A stretch of DNA of 64,000 bases from Agromyces agglutinans (GCF_009647605.1 NZ_WJIF01000002.1:124001-188000); one strand, 5' to 3'. Positions 17,973 through 27,495 are shown, counted from the first letter of the stretch. A program made the numbers and translations. The notes: generated by a model from the sequence alone, not told the origin.

Positions 17973-18359
17973 GTGATCACCGACGCCGCGCTCGCCTTCC
18001 TCGCCGAGTACCACCTCGCCACCCTCTCGACCATCGGGAAGGACGGCCGTGTGCACGCCGTGCCGGTCGGCATCACGTACCGCGACGGCATCGTGCGCGT
18101 GATCGGGTCGCGAGGCACGCAGAAGTTCCTCAACGTCGAGCGCACGGGTCGCGCGAGCGTCAACACGGTCGACGGCATGCGGTGGCTCAGCTTCGAGGGC
18201 CCCGCGCGCATCCTCGACGACGCCGAGTCGGTCGCGCTCGCCGTGGAGCTCTACACCGCGCGCTACCGGGCGCCGCGCGTGAACCCCGAGCGCGTCGTGC
18301 TCGAACTCACCGTCGAGCGTGTGCTCGGGTCGCCGCAGTTCCGCGCCGGCGCGGCCTGA
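17973..18359 (+). CDS. PPOX-class F420-dependent oxidoreductase
   Basis: A 128-residue split beta-barrel protein. YHLATLSTIGKDGRVHAVPV and GIVRVIGSRGTQKFLNV, then ERTGRASVNTVDG, match the small PPOX/F420-dependent family (TIGR03618-like). The frame is open from 17937, but GTG 17973 is preferred: CAGGCT (17961-17966) is 6 nt upstream and the barrel begins immediately. Function is likely reduction or binding of a conjugated substrate using F420H2; the cofactor is inferred. Confidence 0.78.
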   Translation: MITDAALAFLAEYHLATLSTIGKDGRVHAVPVGITYRDGIVRVIGSRGTQKFLNVERTGRASVNTVDGMRWLSFEGPARILDDAESVALAVELYTARYRAPRVNPERVVLELTVERVLGSPQFRAGAA

Positions 18360-18377
18360 TCGCGCCGGCCGCCGCAC

Positions 18378-18405
18378 CGAACGCCGTATGCGCGTGCGGC
18401 GTTCG
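18378..18405. terminator. stem-loop between convergent genes
   Basis: CGAACGCCG (18378-18386) pairs perfectly with CGGCGTTCG (18397-18405) around a 10-nt loop. It lies between the convergent PPOX and phytase genes, so it could terminate both, although there is no T-run. Confidence 0.5.
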
Positions 18406-18436
18406 ACGCGGCGCGCCCGACCGGGCCGCTGACCTC

Positions 18437-19777
18437 CTAGCGGAACCGCGGGTCGTTCCCCGCCGACGTGTCGACCTTCAGGCGCAAGGCCCGCGCGATG
18501 TCCTCCCACCCGACGTACGAGAAGTTCGTGGCATCGCGCTCGGAGTCGACGCCGGTACCGGTCTCGGGTTCGTCGTGCGTGACGAACAGGCCCTGTCGGT
18601 AGTCGCCCACCGGGCGGTTGGTCACCGCGAGGCCGTCGGAGCCGTTGATCTCATCGGCGCCGTCCACGCCGTCGACGCGGAACGTGCCGACGAGCGCGTT
18701 CCGGCCCTGTCGCTGGTAGACCGCGAAGGTGTCGTCGCCCTGGCTCGAGACGATGAGGTATCCCGTCGCGCCGGGGCCGTAGTAGAGGTCGACGCCCTCG
18801 GCGTCGGCCTCGAGCGCGGTGCCGCCGTACCCCTGATCGGCGGGGTCGATCGGGGTGCACTCCTCGGTCTCGGGGTCGTACGCGTCATGGATGCCGAAGT
18901 CCCGTACGCGGTCGATGAGCTCGGGCTCGGTCGACCCGAACGGCAGGGCGATCCGCCAGAGCCCGACATCCTCCTGACCCGCGTAGAGCACGCCCGTGCG
19001 CTGGTCGACGGTGAGCCCCTCGAGATGCGGCCCGACTCCTGGCTCCTCGCACGGCGTCCAGACACTGCCGTCGGGCAGCGGGAACGAGGCGGGCATCTCG
19101 ATCGTCGAGACGTCGGCGTAGCCGAGCGCGCCGCCGACGTCGACGAGGCGCGCGGTCGCGAGGGTGGTCGCGCCCTCCTGCGTGACGACGGCGTAGTCGG
19201 CCTCCGCGGTCTGCCACACGGCGAGCCCGTATGCGGTGTGGCCCTCGTCGACCACCTCACGGTCGGGGCTGAACAGGAACGGCTGCTCGGCCGCGGTCAC
19301 CTCGACCAGCGGTGTCTGTGCCGACGCCCCGGCCGGGTCGATCGCGAAGAAGCGCAGCTGGTCGTTGTACCGGTCGGAGACGACCGCCACGTCGACCGTG
19401 CGGCCGCCGAACTCGACGCCGTAGGCGATGTCGACGTTGTTGTACCGCCCGGCTGCGCCGTCGGCGCGCGGCGCGACGGTCGCGGGCAGGGACTGCACCT
19501 CGGTCGAGTCGAGGTCGTAGACCCGGAGCCCGCCCTCCTTCGCGGTGACGATGACGAGCGACGAGTCGGTGCCCTCGGCACCCACCCAGATCGCCGGGTC
19601 GTCGCCGGTGGCGTTCCCGCCCTCGTCGTCGTCGTAGAGCACCGGCGTCTCGTTGTCGGTGGTGACGACGGCCGGGCCGTCGCCCGGTCGGTTCGGGGCG
19701 GCCTGCGCGGCGGACGAGGCCCCGGCGAGGAGGACGACGATCGATGCCGCGACGGCACCGTGCATGATTCGAGTCAT
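18437..19777 (-). CDS. secreted beta-propeller phytase (3-phytase)
   Basis: This 446-residue protein begins with a Sec signal peptide (hydrophobic stretch AVAASIVVLLAGASSAAQA, cleavage near residue 27). The beta-propeller phytase pattern follows: GDDPAIWV near residue 59, YNNVDIAYGV, QLRFFAIDP, EGLTVDQRTGVLYAGQEDVGLWR and a SSQGDDTFAVY blade. Family members are Ca2+-dependent phosphatases that release phosphate from phytate outside the cell. ATG 19777 is chosen for the better signal peptide; 19789 is an alternative, and neither has a clear RBS. Confidence 0.88.
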   Translation of the reverse strand: MTRIMHGAVAASIVVLLAGASSAAQAAPNRPGDGPAVVTTDNETPVLYDDDEGGNATGDDPAIWVGAEGTDSSLVIVTAKEGGLRVYDLDSTEVQSLPATVAPRADGAAGRYNNVDIAYGVEFGGRTVDVAVVSDRYNDQLRFFAIDPAGASAQTPLVEVTAAEQPFLFSPDREVVDEGHTAYGLAVWQTAEADYAVVTQEGATTLATARLVDVGGALGYADVSTIEMPASFPLPDGSVWTPCEEPGVGPHLEGLTVDQRTGVLYAGQEDVGLWRIALPFGSTEPELIDRVRDFGIHDAYDPETEECTPIDPADQGYGGTALEADAEGVDLYYGPGATGYLIVSSQGDDTFAVYQRQGRNALVGTFRVDGVDGADEINGSDGLAVTNRPVGDYRQGLFVTHDEPETGTGVDSERDATNFSYVGWEDIARALRLKVDTSAGNDPRFR

Positions 19778-19854
19778 GTCGGCGACCATCGCGGAGGCGG
19801 CCGAACTCGGGTCGACGTCGCGGTGAACGCCGGTGGAACACTGTCGGCGCGACG

Positions 19855-20634
19855 CTATTCCGCCGACGGAGTCACGCCGAGCGCGATCCTGCCGGTCGCG
19901 TCGAGCCGGGCGACGGCGAGTCCATCCGTGCCCTCGGCCTCGGTCGGGTAGGGCACGCGCAGCCCGGGCAGGGGCAGCCGCCCGTCCTGGGTGCACTCGC
20001 TCCGCGACGCACTGCCGGGCAGCAGCAGCACGAGGCAGACGTCCTCGCCATCCGAGGTGCGCGCGACGTACGCCGCGGGTCCGTCGAGCCGGCTCGCGAG
20101 CAGGCGCACGGATGCCTCGTCGATGCCACCCTCCACGGCGGCGAGCCGCGTCACGCGGGCCGCCTCCGCCGCCACCGGCAGCTGCTCGATGAGCACGAGG
20201 ATGTCGGTCTCCTCGAGCGGCGTCCCCGCCTCCGGCGCGAAGCGCTGCGCCGCCGTCCATCCGAGGAGTGCCCCGGCCACGAGGCCGGTGCTCGCCGCCG
20301 CCGCCGCCCACCTGGCGATGCGCCGGCGATCCGTGCTGCGGCGACCGGAGTCGGTCGTATCGGGGACGGCCCCCGGCTCGGTTGCCGGCCCCCGCCGGAG
20401 CCCGGCCCTGGGCCCGAGCCCGGGCCCGGGATCCGTCTCGTCCCCGGACGGGGCTCGGCCGGAGGCATCCGATGCGCTGCCGACCGGTGCGCTGCTCGCG
20501 TTCCGCTGCCGCCCGACGCCGTGCGCAGCGAGCGCTGCCAGCTCGTCGACCGCCCTCGCCCGTTCGGCGTCGTCCGAGTCCGCGCCGTAGGCGATCCGCT
20601 GCAGGTCGCGGATCGGGCTCTCGCTCGCGTCCAC
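19855..20634 (-). CDS. hypothetical single-pass membrane protein
   Basis: A 259-residue protein starting at GTG 20634 after an excellent GGGAGGAGGCGG site. Residues 1-45 are helical and charged (RDLQRIAYGADSDDAERARA). A Pro/Gly/Arg-rich disordered stretch follows, then one transmembrane helix (WAAAAASTGLVAGALLGW, about 120-137) and an extracellular domain with two Cys (EDVCLVLLLPGSASRSEC). The topology resembles anti-sigma-like or sensor proteins, but no zinc-binding anti-sigma motif is visible. Function not recognised. Confidence 0.65.
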   Translation of the reverse strand: MDASESPIRDLQRIAYGADSDDAERARAVDELAALAAHGVGRQRNASSAPVGSASDASGRAPSGDETDPGPGLGPRAGLRRGPATEPGAVPDTTDSGRRSTDRRRIARWAAAAASTGLVAGALLGWTAAQRFAPEAGTPLEETDILVLIEQLPVAAEAARVTRLAAVEGGIDEASVRLLASRLDGPAAYVARTSDGEDVCLVLLLPGSASRSECTQDGRLPLPGLRVPYPTEAEGTDGLAVARLDATGRIALGVTPSAE

Positions 20635-20826
20635 CCCGCCTCCTCCCGACAGCCTGCAACGGTCGGCGGCGAGCGGCAAGGGCGTGATGCGAATCGAGGC
20701 CGCGTCCGGCCATCGAAACCGCGTTGGGTGGCGCGGTGCGCGCGGGCCGCCGACGCGGCGGAGGAACGCCGGTTGCGACGCACGGCACGTCGCTCTACCA
20801 TGCAGATGCGCGATATGAGAATCCCA

Positions 20827-20843
20827 TGTTCGTATATAGAACA
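20827..20843 (+). promoter_or_regulatory. 17-bp palindromic operator candidate
   Basis: TGTTCGTATATAGAACA is an inverted repeat (TGTTC/GAACA arms; the inner GTATATA is also nearly symmetric). It lies 50 bp upstream of the monooxygenase start at 20894, in the 259-bp divergent region 20635-20893, which has no other gene. AT-richness in this GC-rich background supports a regulatory role. The IclR-type regulator at 22896 is the natural candidate ligand. Confidence 0.55.
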
Positions 20844-20893
20844 CGGTGAGCCACAGCCCCACGCGCAACCGCACGACGAGGTGAGGAGACACG

Positions 20894-22849
20894 GTGCAGT
20901 TCCACCACCACGGGTACGTCTCGGGCGACCCGCGCGTGCAGCCCGCCGCGGGCATCGGCCGCGACCGCCCCACCGACCTGCCCGACGAGGTCGACGTGCT
21001 CATCGTCGGCTCGGGCCCCGCGGGCATGCTGCTCGCCGCCCAGCTCTCGCAGTACCCCGACGTCGTGACCCGCGTCGTCGAGCGCCGCGACGGGCGGCTC
21101 GTGCTCGGCCAGGCCGACGGCATCCAGCCCCGCAGCGTCGAGACGTTCCAGGCGTTCGGCTTCGCCGAGCGCATCACCGCCGAGGCCTACAACATCGGCT
21201 ACATGAACTTCTGGGGCCCCGACCCCGACGACCCGCAGAAGATCATGCGCACGACGCGCACCGAGGACTACGGCTTCAAGATCAGCGAGTTCCCCCACCT
21301 CATCGTGAACCAGGCGAGGGTGCTCGACTACTTCGCCGAGGCCGCGCTGCACGGCCCCGGCCGCATCGTGCCCGACTACGGCGTGGAGTTCGTCGGCCTG
21401 ACCGTGCATGAGCCGGGCTCGCCCGAGGCCGGCTCGCCCGAAGCCGGCTCGCCCCAAGCCGGCTCCGGCGACTACCCGGTCGAGGTGCGGCTCCGCTCCA
21501 CGGCGGGCGAGCGCGCGGGCGAGGAGCGCACGGTGCGCGCCAAGTACGTCGTGGGATGCGACGGTGCCCGCAGCGGCGTGCGTGAGGCGATCGGCCGAAG
21601 CCACGTCGGCGGGTTCTCCGCCCACGCGTGGGGCGTCATGGACGTCCTCGTCAACACCGACTTCCCCGACTGGCGCACGAAGTGCGCGATCAACTCGGCG
21701 GCGGGCAACATCCTGCACATCCCCCGGGAGGGTGGATACCTGTGCCGCATGTACATCGACCTCGGCGAGGTGTCGGCGGAGAGCCACCGCGAAGTGCGCA
21801 AGACGCCGATCGAGACGATCATCGCCAAGGCCAACGACATCCTGCATCCGTACTCGATCGACGTTCGCGAGGTCGCCTGGCACAGCGTCTACGAGGTCGG
21901 GCATCGGGTCACCGACCACTTCGACGACCGCGCCGAGACGGAGACCGGCGACGGGGCGGATGCCTCGCCGCGGGTGTTCCTCGCGGGCGACGCGTGCCAC
22001 ACGCACAGTGCGAAGGCCGGGCAGGGCATGAACGTCTCGATGCAGGACGGCTTCAACCTCGGCTGGAAGCTGGGCGCGGTGGTCACGGGCCGGGCTTCGG
22101 CCCGCCTGCTCTCGACCTACTCGGCCGAACGCCAGCCGGTCGCGCAGCAGCTCATCGACTTCGATCGCGAGTGGTCGTCGCTCATGGCGCGCAAGCCCGA
22201 CGAGATCTCCGACCCGCAGGAGCTCGCGAACTACTACCTGGGCACCGCCGAGTTCCCCTCCGGGTTCATGACGCAGTACGGCCCCTCGATGATCGTCGGC
22301 GACGCGACGCACCAGCACCTCGCGTCGGGCTTCCCGATCGGCAAGCGATTCAAGTCCTCCGAGGTGTCGTTCGTGTGCGACGGCAACGTCGTGCACCTCG
22401 GCCACCACGCCAGGGCCGACGGCCGCTGGCGCATCTACGCGTTCGCCGACGCTCCGGCCGCGGGCGAGGCATCCGCCCTGTCGTCGTGGGCCGAGCGCAT
22501 GGCGGCGCCCGACTCGCCGCTCTCCCGGTTCACGCCGGCCGGCGTGGATGTCGACGCCGTGTTCGACGTCAAGGTGATCTACCAGCAGCGGCATGAGGAC
22601 GTGGACCTCATGCGCGTGCCCGAGGTGTTCCGGCCGAAGACCGGGCCGCTGGACCTCATGGACTGGGAGAAGGTGTTCGCAGCGGCGCCGAGCGCGTGGT
22701 GCCCGACCGACATCTTCGAGGAGCGCGGCATCTCACGCGAGGGCACCGTCGTCGTCGTTCGTCCCGACCAGTACGTCGCGCACGTGCTGCCGCTCGAGGC
22801 GACCGACGAGCTCGCCGCCTTCTTCGAGGGTGTGATGCTGCCGGCCTGA
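20894..22849 (+). CDS. FAD-dependent aromatic hydroxylase (3-hydroxybenzoate 4-/phenol 2-monooxygenase type)
   Basis: This 651-residue flavoprotein monooxygenase has the FAD dinucleotide motif VDVLIVGSGPAGMLLA (about 33-50), the DG motif KYVVGCDGARSGVRE, and the GD motif VFLAGDACHTHSAKAGQGMN. A C-terminal thioredoxin-like domain (about 480-651) completes the phenol hydroxylase / MobA architecture. It would hydroxylate a phenolic acid using NAD(P)H and O2. The specific substrate is not certain, and no ring-cleavage gene is in the window. An unusual Gly-Ser-Pro-Glu-Ala repeat interrupts the middle domain. GTG 20894 follows GAGGAG. Confidence 0.85.
   Translation: MQFHHHGYVSGDPRVQPAAGIGRDRPTDLPDEVDVLIVGSGPAGMLLAAQLSQYPDVVTRVVERRDGRLVLGQADGIQPRSVETFQAFGFAERITAEAYNIGYMNFWGPDPDDPQKIMRTTRTEDYGFKISEFPHLIVNQARVLDYFAEAALHGPGRIVPDYGVEFVGLTVHEPGSPEAGSPEAGSPQAGSGDYPVEVRLRSTAGERAGEERTVRAKYVVGCDGARSGVREAIGRSHVGGFSAHAWGVMDVLVNTDFPDWRTKCAINSAAGNILHIPREGGYLCRMYIDLGEVSAESHREVRKTPIETIIAKANDILHPYSIDVREVAWHSVYEVGHRVTDHFDDRAETETGDGADASPRVFLAGDACHTHSAKAGQGMNVSMQDGFNLGWKLGAVVTGRASARLLSTYSAERQPVAQQLIDFDREWSSLMARKPDEISDPQELANYYLGTAEFPSGFMTQYGPSMIVGDATHQHLASGFPIGKRFKSSEVSFVCDGNVVHLGHHARADGRWRIYAFADAPAAGEASALSSWAERMAAPDSPLSRFTPAGVDVDAVFDVKVIYQQRHEDVDLMRVPEVFRPKTGPLDLMDWEKVFAAAPSAWCPTDIFEERGISREGTVVVVRPDQYVAHVLPLEATDELAAFFEGVMLPA
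21416..21460 (+). repeat. 15-bp minisatellite inside the monooxygenase gene
   Basis: Three consecutive 15-bp units, beginning GGCTCGCCCGAGGCC at 21416, 21431 and 21446, with one or two substitutions, plus a partial fourth. In frame, so each unit adds one GSP(E/Q)A pentapeptide. It is probably a surface loop that can change length by slippage. Confidence 0.85.
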
Positions 22850-22855
22850 CGCCGG

Positions 22856-22887
22856 GGTCTCGATACGCTTCGCTACTCGACCGCCGG
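22856..22887. repeat. REP-like element (GGTCTCGATACG...CTCGACCGCCGG)
   Basis: A 32-bp copy between convergent genes, sharing GGTCTCGATACG and CTCGACCG(C/G)CGG ends with the right arm at 37889-37926 and, more loosely, with 26862-26901. It ends 8 bp before the stop of the IclR gene. Confidence 0.7.
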
Positions 22888-22895
22888 GGGTCGCA

Positions 22896-23612
22896 TCACG
22901 CGCCGTAGGCGCGGCGGATCGCGTCGGCGGCCGACCGCAGCCGTGCGGCGATCTCCTCCTCGGCGATCGGGAACGACACGTGGATCACGGCGATCGCCGC
23001 GGGCGGATGCCCGGGCAGGCTGAGGGGCACGGCGACCGAGCGCAGGGACGGTACGACCTCGTCGTGGCTGTGCGTGTACCCGCGGTCGCGGCTCTCGGCG
23101 ATCTCCACGCGCAGGTCCTCCGACACGTCGGTCGGCCACGCGCGCTCGGGCAGCGCCGCGAGGATCGCCTTGCCCGGCCCACCGCGCGTGATCGGATGCC
23201 GGTGCCCCGGCCGGTACGACACCACCGCGGCGCTGCGGCGCGGCGAGGCGCTGACTAAGGTCACGGCCTCCCCCGCGTCGGCGTCGGCCAGCACGGCGAC
23301 GAGGCACGTCATGCCGAGCTCATTGGCCACCTCGTTGAGTTCGGGCAGCGCGACCTGCTGCAGGTCGCGCGCCACCCCGGCGGCGAGGGCCGCGAGTCCC
23401 GTTCCCAGCCCGACGCGGCCCGAGGCATCCCGTCGCACGAGGCCGTGGTCCTCGAGCGTGCGCAGCAGACGGTACGCGACCGAACGGTGCACGCCGAGCC
23501 GCGCCGCGATCTCGTCGATCGACAGGTCGCGATCGTCGGCGGCCAGGATCTCGAGCACGCGGATGCCGCGGCTCAGCGTCTGCGAGCCGGCGGTCGGCGT
23601 GGCGGAGGTCAT
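22896..23612 (-). CDS. IclR family transcriptional regulator
   Basis: This 238-residue regulator has an N-terminal winged HTH (about 12-75: GIRVLEILAADDRDLSIDEI, AARLGVHRSVAYRLLRTLED). The IclR effector-binding domain follows (VALPELNEVANELGMTCLVAV, SYRPGHRHPITRGGPGKAIL, SVAVPLSLPGHPPAAIAVIH). The start ATG 23612 lies 6 nt after TACTAT (minus strand, 23619-23624), so the mRNA is probably leaderless. Convergent with the aromatic monooxygenase, its likely target; an aromatic acid is a plausible effector. Confidence 0.9.
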   Translation of the reverse strand: MTSATPTAGSQTLSRGIRVLEILAADDRDLSIDEIAARLGVHRSVAYRLLRTLEDHGLVRRDASGRVGLGTGLAALAAGVARDLQQVALPELNEVANELGMTCLVAVLADADAGEAVTLVSASPRRSAAVVSYRPGHRHPITRGGPGKAILAALPERAWPTDVSEDLRVEIAESRDRGYTHSHDEVVPSLRSVAVPLSLPGHPPAAIAVIHVSFPIAEEEIAARLRSAADAIRRAYGA

Positions 23613-23718
23613 TGCCCGATAGTAGAACGCCGCGACCGGAATGCGAACGGGTCCGTCGCCCGGCACCGTTTCGGCGGCGTGCCGGCCGCGCGCGCTGGCG
23701 CCGACGGCACCGCGACCG

Positions 23719-23733
23719 TTTCGCTGCGCGAAA
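23719..23733. promoter_or_regulatory. TTTCGC-N3-GCGAAA palindrome in the IclR/pntA divergent region
   Basis: A perfect 15-bp inverted repeat, about 107 bp upstream of the IclR start and 123 bp before pntA. CCGTTTCG is repeated at 23667 and 23717 and inverted at 23754. It could be an autoregulatory operator for IclR or a pntAB control site. The rest of 23613-23855 holds only the IclR -10 (23619-23624) and a probable pntA -10, TACAGT near 23796. Confidence 0.45.
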
Positions 23734-23855
23734 GAACCGCGATTCTTGCGGCCCGAAACGGCGGTATCCGGCTCGCTTCGTACCGTTCGGCCCCTACAGT
23801 GATCGAGATGCTGCAGCACGCCCCCACGTGCGCTCGATGAAGAGGAGAACGCCGC

Positions 23856-25436
23856 ATGTCCCGAATCGGGATCGTCACCGAACCACCCCCGGAGACCCGC
23901 GTCGCCGCCACGCCGGCGACGGTGAAGCAGCTCATCTCGCTCGGCTACGACGTCGTCGTCGAGGCGGGCGCCGGCGCAGCGTCGTCCTTCCCCGACGACG
24001 CCTACGCGGCCGCCGGCGCGACGATCGGCACGGCCTCCGACGCGCTCGCCTCGGCGATCGTGCTCAAGGTGAACGCTCCGACCGACGAGGAGATCGCGGC
24101 CCTGGCGCCGGGCACCACGATCGTGGGACTGCTCGCCCCGGCGTTCAAGCCGGAACTGCTCGCGGCGCTCGCCGAGCGCGGCGTGACCGCCCTCGCGATG
24201 GACGCGGTACCGCGCATCTCGCGCGCGCAGTCGATGGACGTGCTCAGCTCGATGGCGAACATCGCCGGATATCGCGCGGTCGTCGAGGCCGCGCACGAGT
24301 TCGGCCGCTTCTTCACGGGCCAGGTGACGGCGGCCGGCAAGGTGCCGCCCGCGAAGGTGCTCGTCGCCGGCGCCGGCGTCGCCGGGCTCGCGGCGATCGG
24401 CGCGGCGTCGAGCCTCGGCGCGATCGTGCGCGCGACCGACCCCCGACCCGAGGTCGCCGACCAGGTCAAGTCGATCGGCGGCGAGTACCTGAAGGTCGAG
24501 GTCGAGGTCGAGCAGTCCACCGACGGCTATGCGAAGGCGACGAGCGAGGCGTACGACCGGCGGGCCGCCGAGATCTACTCCGAGCAGGCCGCCGACGTCG
24601 ACATCATCGTCACCACCGCGCTGATCCCCGGTCGGCCGGCACCCAAGCTCATCACCGCGGCGGATGTCGCGAGCATGAAGTCGGGCAGCGTCATCGTCGA
24701 CATGGCGGCTGGCATGGGCGGCAATGTCGAGGGTTCCGTCGCGGGCGAGCGCATCGTCACGCCGAACGGCGTCGTGATCCTCGGCTACACCGACCTCGCG
24801 TCGCGCCTGCCCACGCAGGCCTCGCAGCTCTACGGCACGAACGTCGTGAACCTGCTGAAGCTCCTCACGCCCGGAAAAGACGGCGAGCTCGTGCTCGACT
24901 TCGACGACGTCGTGCAGCGGTCGGTGACCGTCGCGCGCGGCGGCGACGTCACCTGGCCGCCGCCGCCCGTGCAGGTGTCGGCGGCGCCCGCGGCATCCGC
25001 CTCGCCGGCCGGTGCGGGCGGGCCGGATGCCTCCGCGCCCGAGCCGAAGCGGCCGATGTCGCCGGTGCGCCGGGTCGTGCTGATCGCGATCGGCATCGCG
25101 GCGCTGTTCGCCGTGAACGCGGTCGCGCCACCGCCGCTACCGCAGCACTTCACGGTGCTCGTGCTCGCGGTCATCGTGGGCTTCTACGTCATCGGCAAGG
25201 TGGCGCACGCGCTGCACACCCCGCTCATGAGCGTCACGAACGCCATCTCGGGCATCATCGTCGTCGGCGCCATGGTGCAGATCACGAGCGACGTGCTCGT
25301 CGTCCAGATCCTCGCCGCGATCGCCGTGCTGCTCGCGAGCATCAACATCTTCGGCGGGTTCGCGGTCACGCGACGCATGCTCGCCATGTTCTCTCAGGGA
25401 ACCGCCTCGAAGGGCCAGGCTGCCGACCGTGCATGA
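23856..25436 (+). CDS. pntA: NAD(P) transhydrogenase subunit alpha
   Basis: The 526-residue alpha subunit contains dI (about 1-375, NAD(H)-binding; [15 protein letters not shown] [20 protein letters not shown], then [18 protein letters not shown]) and the N-terminal membrane helices of dII (about 410-510; [34 protein letters not shown]). An Ala/Pro linker joins them, so this is the fused PntA form rather than split PntAA/PntAB. Proton-translocating transhydrogenase makes NADPH from NADH at the membrane. ATG 23856 follows AGAGGAG. Its end overlaps pntB. Confidence 0.95.
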   Translation: MSRIGIVTEPPPETRVAATPATVKQLISLGYDVVVEAGAGAASSFPDDAYAAAGATIGTASDALASAIVLKVNAPTDEEIAALAPGTTIVGLLAPAFKPELLAALAERGVTALAMDAVPRISRAQSMDVLSSMANIAGYRAVVEAAHEFGRFFTGQVTAAGKVPPAKVLVAGAGVAGLAAIGAASSLGAIVRATDPRPEVADQVKSIGGEYLKVEVEVEQSTDGYAKATSEAYDRRAAEIYSEQAADVDIIVTTALIPGRPAPKLITAADVASMKSGSVIVDMAAGMGGNVEGSVAGERIVTPNGVVILGYTDLASRLPTQASQLYGTNVVNLLKLLTPGKDGELVLDFDDVVQRSVTVARGGDVTWPPPPVQVSAAPAASASPAGAGGPDASAPEPKRPMSPVRRVVLIAIGIAALFAVNAVAPPPLPQHFTVLVLAVIVGFYVIGKVAHALHTPLMSVTNAISGIIVVGAMVQITSDVLVVQILAAIAVLLASINIFGGFAVTRRMLAMFSQGTASKGQAADRA

Positions 25437-26850
25437 CGTGACCACCATCGACGCGCCGTCGTCCATCGCCGGGGCCGCGTACATCGTCGCCGCCCTGCTC
25501 TTCATCATGAGCCTCGCGGGGCTCAGCAAGCACGAAACCTCCCGAGCCGGTGTCGGCTACGGCATCGCGGGCATGGCGATCGCGCTGGTCGCGACCGTCT
25601 GGGCGACCTTCGCCGGCGCGTGGGGTTCGCCGACGGTCACGCTCGGCGCCGTGCTGCTCGTCGTCGCCGTCATCGTCGGCGCCGCGATCGGGCTCTGGCG
25701 CGCCCGCGTCGTCGAGATGACCGGCATGCCCGAGCTGATCGCGCTGCTGCACAGCTTCGTCGGACTCGCGGCCGTGCTCGTCGGCTGGAACGGCGCGCTC
25801 GCGTCGCCGCACCTGACCGGGGCGCTGCTCGACATCCACCACGCCGAGGTGTTCATCGGCGTCTTCATCGGCGCCGTGACCTTCACCGGGTCGATCGTGG
25901 CGTTCCTGAAGCTCTCGGCGCGCATGTCGTCCGCCCCGCTGATGCTGCCCGGCAAGAACGCCCTGAACCTCGGCGCACTCGTCGCATTCGTCGCGCTCAC
26001 CGTCTGGTACGTGATCACGCCCGAGCTGTGGCTGCTGGTCGTCGTCACGGCACTGGCACTCGCGCTCGGCTGGCACCTCGTGGCATCCATCGGCGGTGGC
26101 GACATGCCCGTCGTCATCTCGATGCTGAACAGCTACTCGGGGTGGGCCGCTGCCGCGGCCGGCTTCCTGCTGAACAACGACCTGCTCATCGTCACCGGCG
26201 CGCTCGTCGGCTCGTCGGGTGCGTACCTGTCGTACATCATGTGCAAGGCGATGAACCGATCGTTCATCTCGGTGATCGCGGGCGGGTTCGGCATCGCCGC
26301 GCCGACCTCGTCGGGCGAGGTCGAGGGCGAGACGCGCGAGATCACCGTCGAAGAGGCCGCCGAGATGCTGCGGGATGCCTCGAGCGTGATCATCACCCCC
26401 GGCTACGGCATGGCCGTGGCGCAGGCCCAGTACCCGGTCGCCGAGCTCACGGCGAAGCTGCGCGAGCGGGGTGCCGAGGTGCGCTTCGGCATCCACCCGG
26501 TCGCAGGACGCCTGCCCGGGCACATGAACGTGCTGCTCGCCGAGGCGAAGGTGCCGTACGACGTCGTCGAGGAGATGGACGAGATCAACGACGACTTCGC
26601 GGCCACCGCGGTCGTGCTCGTCATCGGCGCGAACGACACCGTGAACCCGGCCGCGGCCGAGGACCCGGGCAGCCCGATTGCCGGCATGCCGGTGCTGCGG
26701 GTGTGGGAGGCGGGCAACGTCATCGTCTTCAAGCGCTCGATGGCCGCCGGCTACGCGGGCGTCGCGAACCCGCTGTTCACGCGGGACAACACCCGCATGC
26801 TGTTCGGCGACGCGAAGCAGCGCGTGGAGGACATCCTGAAGGCGCTGTAA
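25429..26850 (+). CDS. pntB: NAD(P) transhydrogenase subunit beta
   Basis: The 473-residue beta subunit has multiple membrane helices (dII, about 10-260) followed by the NADP(H)-binding dIII (about 290-473), recognised by [40 protein letters not shown] and [12 protein letters not shown]. It completes the proton-pumping transhydrogenase with pntA. GTG 25429 overlaps pntA by 8 bp; GTG 25438, just after the pntA stop, is an alternative. The stop is followed by a REP-like element. Confidence 0.95.
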   Translation: MHDVTTIDAPSSIAGAAYIVAALLFIMSLAGLSKHETSRAGVGYGIAGMAIALVATVWATFAGAWGSPTVTLGAVLLVVAVIVGAAIGLWRARVVEMTGMPELIALLHSFVGLAAVLVGWNGALASPHLTGALLDIHHAEVFIGVFIGAVTFTGSIVAFLKLSARMSSAPLMLPGKNALNLGALVAFVALTVWYVITPELWLLVVVTALALALGWHLVASIGGGDMPVVISMLNSYSGWAAAAAGFLLNNDLLIVTGALVGSSGAYLSYIMCKAMNRSFISVIAGGFGIAAPTSSGEVEGETREITVEEAAEMLRDASSVIITPGYGMAVAQAQYPVAELTAKLRERGAEVRFGIHPVAGRLPGHMNVLLAEAKVPYDVVEEMDEINDDFAATAVVLVIGANDTVNPAAAEDPGSPIAGMPVLRVWEAGNVIVFKRSMAAGYAGVANPLFTRDNTRMLFGDAKQRVEDILKAL

Positions 26851-26861
26851 CTCCGTCAGAC

Positions 26862-26901
26862 GGTTCTCGATGCGGCGCTGGCGCGCCTACCCGACCACCG
26901 G
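26862..26901. repeat. REP-like element carrying the stop codon of the acyltransferase
   Basis: Minus-strand reading gives CCGGTGGTCGGGTAGGCGCG followed by CCAGCGCCGCATCGAGAACC, nearly the same as the left arm at 37841-37879. The TAG at 26887-26889 inside it is the stop of the acyltransferase gene, as in the other copy. Lies between the convergent pntB and siderophore operon. Confidence 0.75.
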
Positions 26902-27495
26902 TGGCCGCGCGGCGCGCTCCTCGAACGCCGCGCGCTCGAGGAAGGCGAGGCGGGCCGTCTTGTGCTCGAGCGCGATCTCGGGTCCGGGGGTGAAGCCGAA
27001 GCGCGTCATGCGCGCGATGGCCCGCTCGTTGCCGATGTCGGGCTCGACGACGACGCGCAGCGCGCCGGGGTCGGCGAACACGAAGTCCGCGAGCACGAGC
27101 AGCACGCGGGTCGTGAACCCGGGTGCCGGCGCGCCGCGACCGCCGAGGAAGAAGTGCACGCCGACGTCGCCCGTCCGCACGTCGTAGTGCTCGCCGACCG
27201 GGTCGTGCTCGGGCTCGTACGTCTGCAGCAGCACGATCGGTTCGCCGTCGCGCCGCAGCAGGAACGCGTGGTGGCTGGGCAGCGAGTCGACGAAGCGGTA
27301 GACCTCGCGGAGCTCATCGCGCGAGTGGCCGCCGAGGCCCCAGAACGCCGCCCACGGCCTCCGCACCCACTCGTGCACGAGGTCGAGGTCGCGATCGTCG
27401 TCGACATCGAGCACGCGCAGCTCGAGTTCGCCGAGCACGGCGTCGAGCGTGCGGAACACGACCGCACCGGGGGCGCCGGTGGTCAGCCTGCCCAT
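26887..27495 (-). CDS. siderophore-type GNAT acyltransferase (second copy)
   Basis: This 202-residue GNAT acyltransferase belongs to the IucB/AlcB/MbtK-like group: FWGLGGHSRDELREVYRF, then PIVLLQTYEPEHDPVGEHY, GDVGVHFFLGG, and RVVVEPDIGNERAIARMTRFGF with the acyl-CoA-binding pattern. It is a clear paralogue of the N-terminal domain of the fusion protein at 29632-32238. Expected reaction: acylation of an N-hydroxy-diamine or N-hydroxylysine. ATG 27495 follows CAGGAGG and overlaps the preceding gene by 13 bp. Last gene of the operon. Confidence 0.85.
   Translation of the reverse strand: MGRLTTGAPGAVVFRTLDAVLGELELRVLDVDDDRDLDLVHEWVRRPWAAFWGLGGHSRDELREVYRFVDSLPSHHAFLLRRDGEPIVLLQTYEPEHDPVGEHYDVRTGDVGVHFFLGGRGAPAPGFTTRVLLVLADFVFADPGALRVVVEPDIGNERAIARMTRFGFTPGPEIALEHKTARLAFLERAAFEERAARPPVVG

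Noticed and set aside
20895..23612. Complete aromatic degradation operon
   Set aside because: Only a hydroxylase and an IclR regulator are present; no ring-cleavage dioxygenase, transporter or downstream enzyme lies nearby.
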